Assembly (NCBI RefSeq): GCF_003426945.1
Contig: NZ_QURO01000003.1
Span: 1 to 64,000 of the forward strand
DNA from: Thermus sediminis
GTDB lineage: Bacteria > Deinococcota > Deinococci > Deinococcales > Thermaceae
Direction: 5' to 3'
DNA: 64,000 bases
Shown here: positions 63,516 to 64,000 of the stretch, piece by piece
Layout of the letters: every line of letters begins with the position of its first letter
How positions within the stretch are numbered: position 1 is the stretch's first letter
The notes under the pieces: generated by a model
Database searches by the model: none
What the model was told of the DNA's origin: nothing
The model's input: the letters and a program-made list of their open reading frames with translations, nothing else
Translations under genes and position numbers: made by a program

Positions 63516-64000
63516 ATGGACCGGGATACCTTGCGGAGCTTGCTGAGGGAAGCGGTGCGGGAAACGGTAGCCGAAGTCCTACAAACAGTCCTGGAGTTGG
63601 ACCGGACGGCGTTCCTCCAGGCCCACGGGGGGCGCAGGAACGGCTACTACCCCAGGAGGCTGGAGACCGCCTTCGGCCAGGTGGACCTGCGGGTCCCCAG
63701 GGATCGGGAAGGCCGGTACCACCCCGCCTTCCTCAAACCCTACGCCCGCCGCCCCGTGGACGTGGGAGGTCAGCCGAAGGCTACGTTCCAGTGGCCGTGG
63801 CCCTTTATACCGCCGGGGTCAGCCAGCGTAAAGCAGCCGAGGGGATGCGCCTGCTCTTGGGCCACCGCTACTCCCACGAGACCTTGAGCGCCTTGACGGA
63901 CGAGGTCTTGGGAGCGGTGGAAGCTTTCCGCAGGCGGCTTTTGCCCGAGGAGATGGCCTTCGTCTACCTGGACGGGCTTTCCCTCAAGGTCCTTAGGGAC
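63516..64000 (+). pseudogene. IS256-family transposase, partial and frameshifted
   Basis: MDRDTLRSLLREAVRETVAE as in copy 1. The same family B element (63768-63789) breaks the frame at the same codon; the catalytic region (YLDGLSLKV) resumes in the shifted frame. The rest lies outside the window. Confidence 0.7.
63768..63789 (+). repeat. family B repeat in IS256 copy 2
   Basis: GGTCAGCC-GAA-GGCTACGTT then CC, same site as in copy 1. Confidence 0.55.

Larger units (their letters stand above)
63444..64000 (+). mobile_element. IS256-family insertion sequence, copy 2, cut by the window edge
   Basis: The left end GGTCGTGTAAGGAATTCTGT equals that of copy 1. The sequence is then the same up to about 63645, diverges over 63646-63765, and is nearly identical again. 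This mosaic points to recombination between copies. Confidence 0.75.

Noticed and set aside
1-64000. tRNA, rRNA or riboswitch genes
   Set aside because: No tRNA cloverleaf, rRNA segment or known riboswitch core was recognised by eye; a tRNAscan/Infernal run would settle it.

Overview
The window is very GC-rich, with strong G/C preference at third codon positions, many tightly packed or overlapping start/stop codons, several apparently leaderless promoters and a Thermus-type RepA. It reads as part of a Thermus (Deinococcota) plasmid or megaplasmid. There is one clear replication/partition region: repA (1463-2842), eight RepA-type iterons (2854-3117), an AT-rich stretch with a perfect DnaA box (3280-3288), and parA-parB (3511-5342). 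I saw no rRNA, tRNA or CRISPR array. All gene names rest on motifs read by eye; no database search was run.

Region by region. 1-800: a GntR/FCD regulator. 1463-5342: replication and partition. 5352-18948: four large genes that follow parB with gaps of only 5-9 bases: an SNF2-type helicase, an Eco57I/DrmMI-like adenine methylase, a membrane-anchored beta-helix protein, and a 1641-residue helicase-DUF1998-nuclease fusion. The set looks like a phage-defence cassette mixing DISARM-like and Druantia-like parts, and a 384-bp truncated copy of parB lies just beyond it. 19798-20783: a decayed IS4-type transposase. 20841-31344: three ABC uptake operons plus a YmdB-type phosphoesterase; Pho-box-like repeats sit in front of all three operons, so this is probably an organophosphate scavenging region.

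32-37 kb holds a DUF4143 ATPase, one decayed and one intact VapBC-type pair, an IS256-type element and an IS982-type element with 17-bp inverted repeats and a 7-bp target duplication. 37940-43933 is a type I restriction-modification operon of visibly lower G+C. Its HsdS carries two identical recognition domains, and a broken RAYT transposase sits between hsdM and hsdS. 44.3-48.7 kb contains a DUF6883/DUF4926 pair, a degenerate tyrosine recombinase, a GGAAC-rich low-complexity tract and a TGACGC operator array at a small HTH gene. 48.8-55.4 kb holds a membrane-anchored AAA+ ATPase, several small membrane or hypothetical genes, a winged-helix gene with 21-bp-phased upstream repeats, and a decayed membrane protein. 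56.1-62.3 kb holds a beta-propeller lipoprotein, a PLD-AAA+ fusion, a DUF433/DUF5615 toxin-antitoxin pair and a membrane-anchored XseA-like gene with two in-frame stops. The window ends in repeat arrays and a second IS256 copy cut by the edge.

Two families of short hairpin repeats run through the accessory half. Family A has the core CTTTGGGGCCCCTACCCCAA and family B has the form GGTTAGCCCC-n-GGGGCTATCTTGCGG. Several copies lie inside genes, and some sit exactly where transposase reading frames break, so they behave as inserted sequences. These repeats and the par-linked defence-like cassette are the most novel signals in the window.
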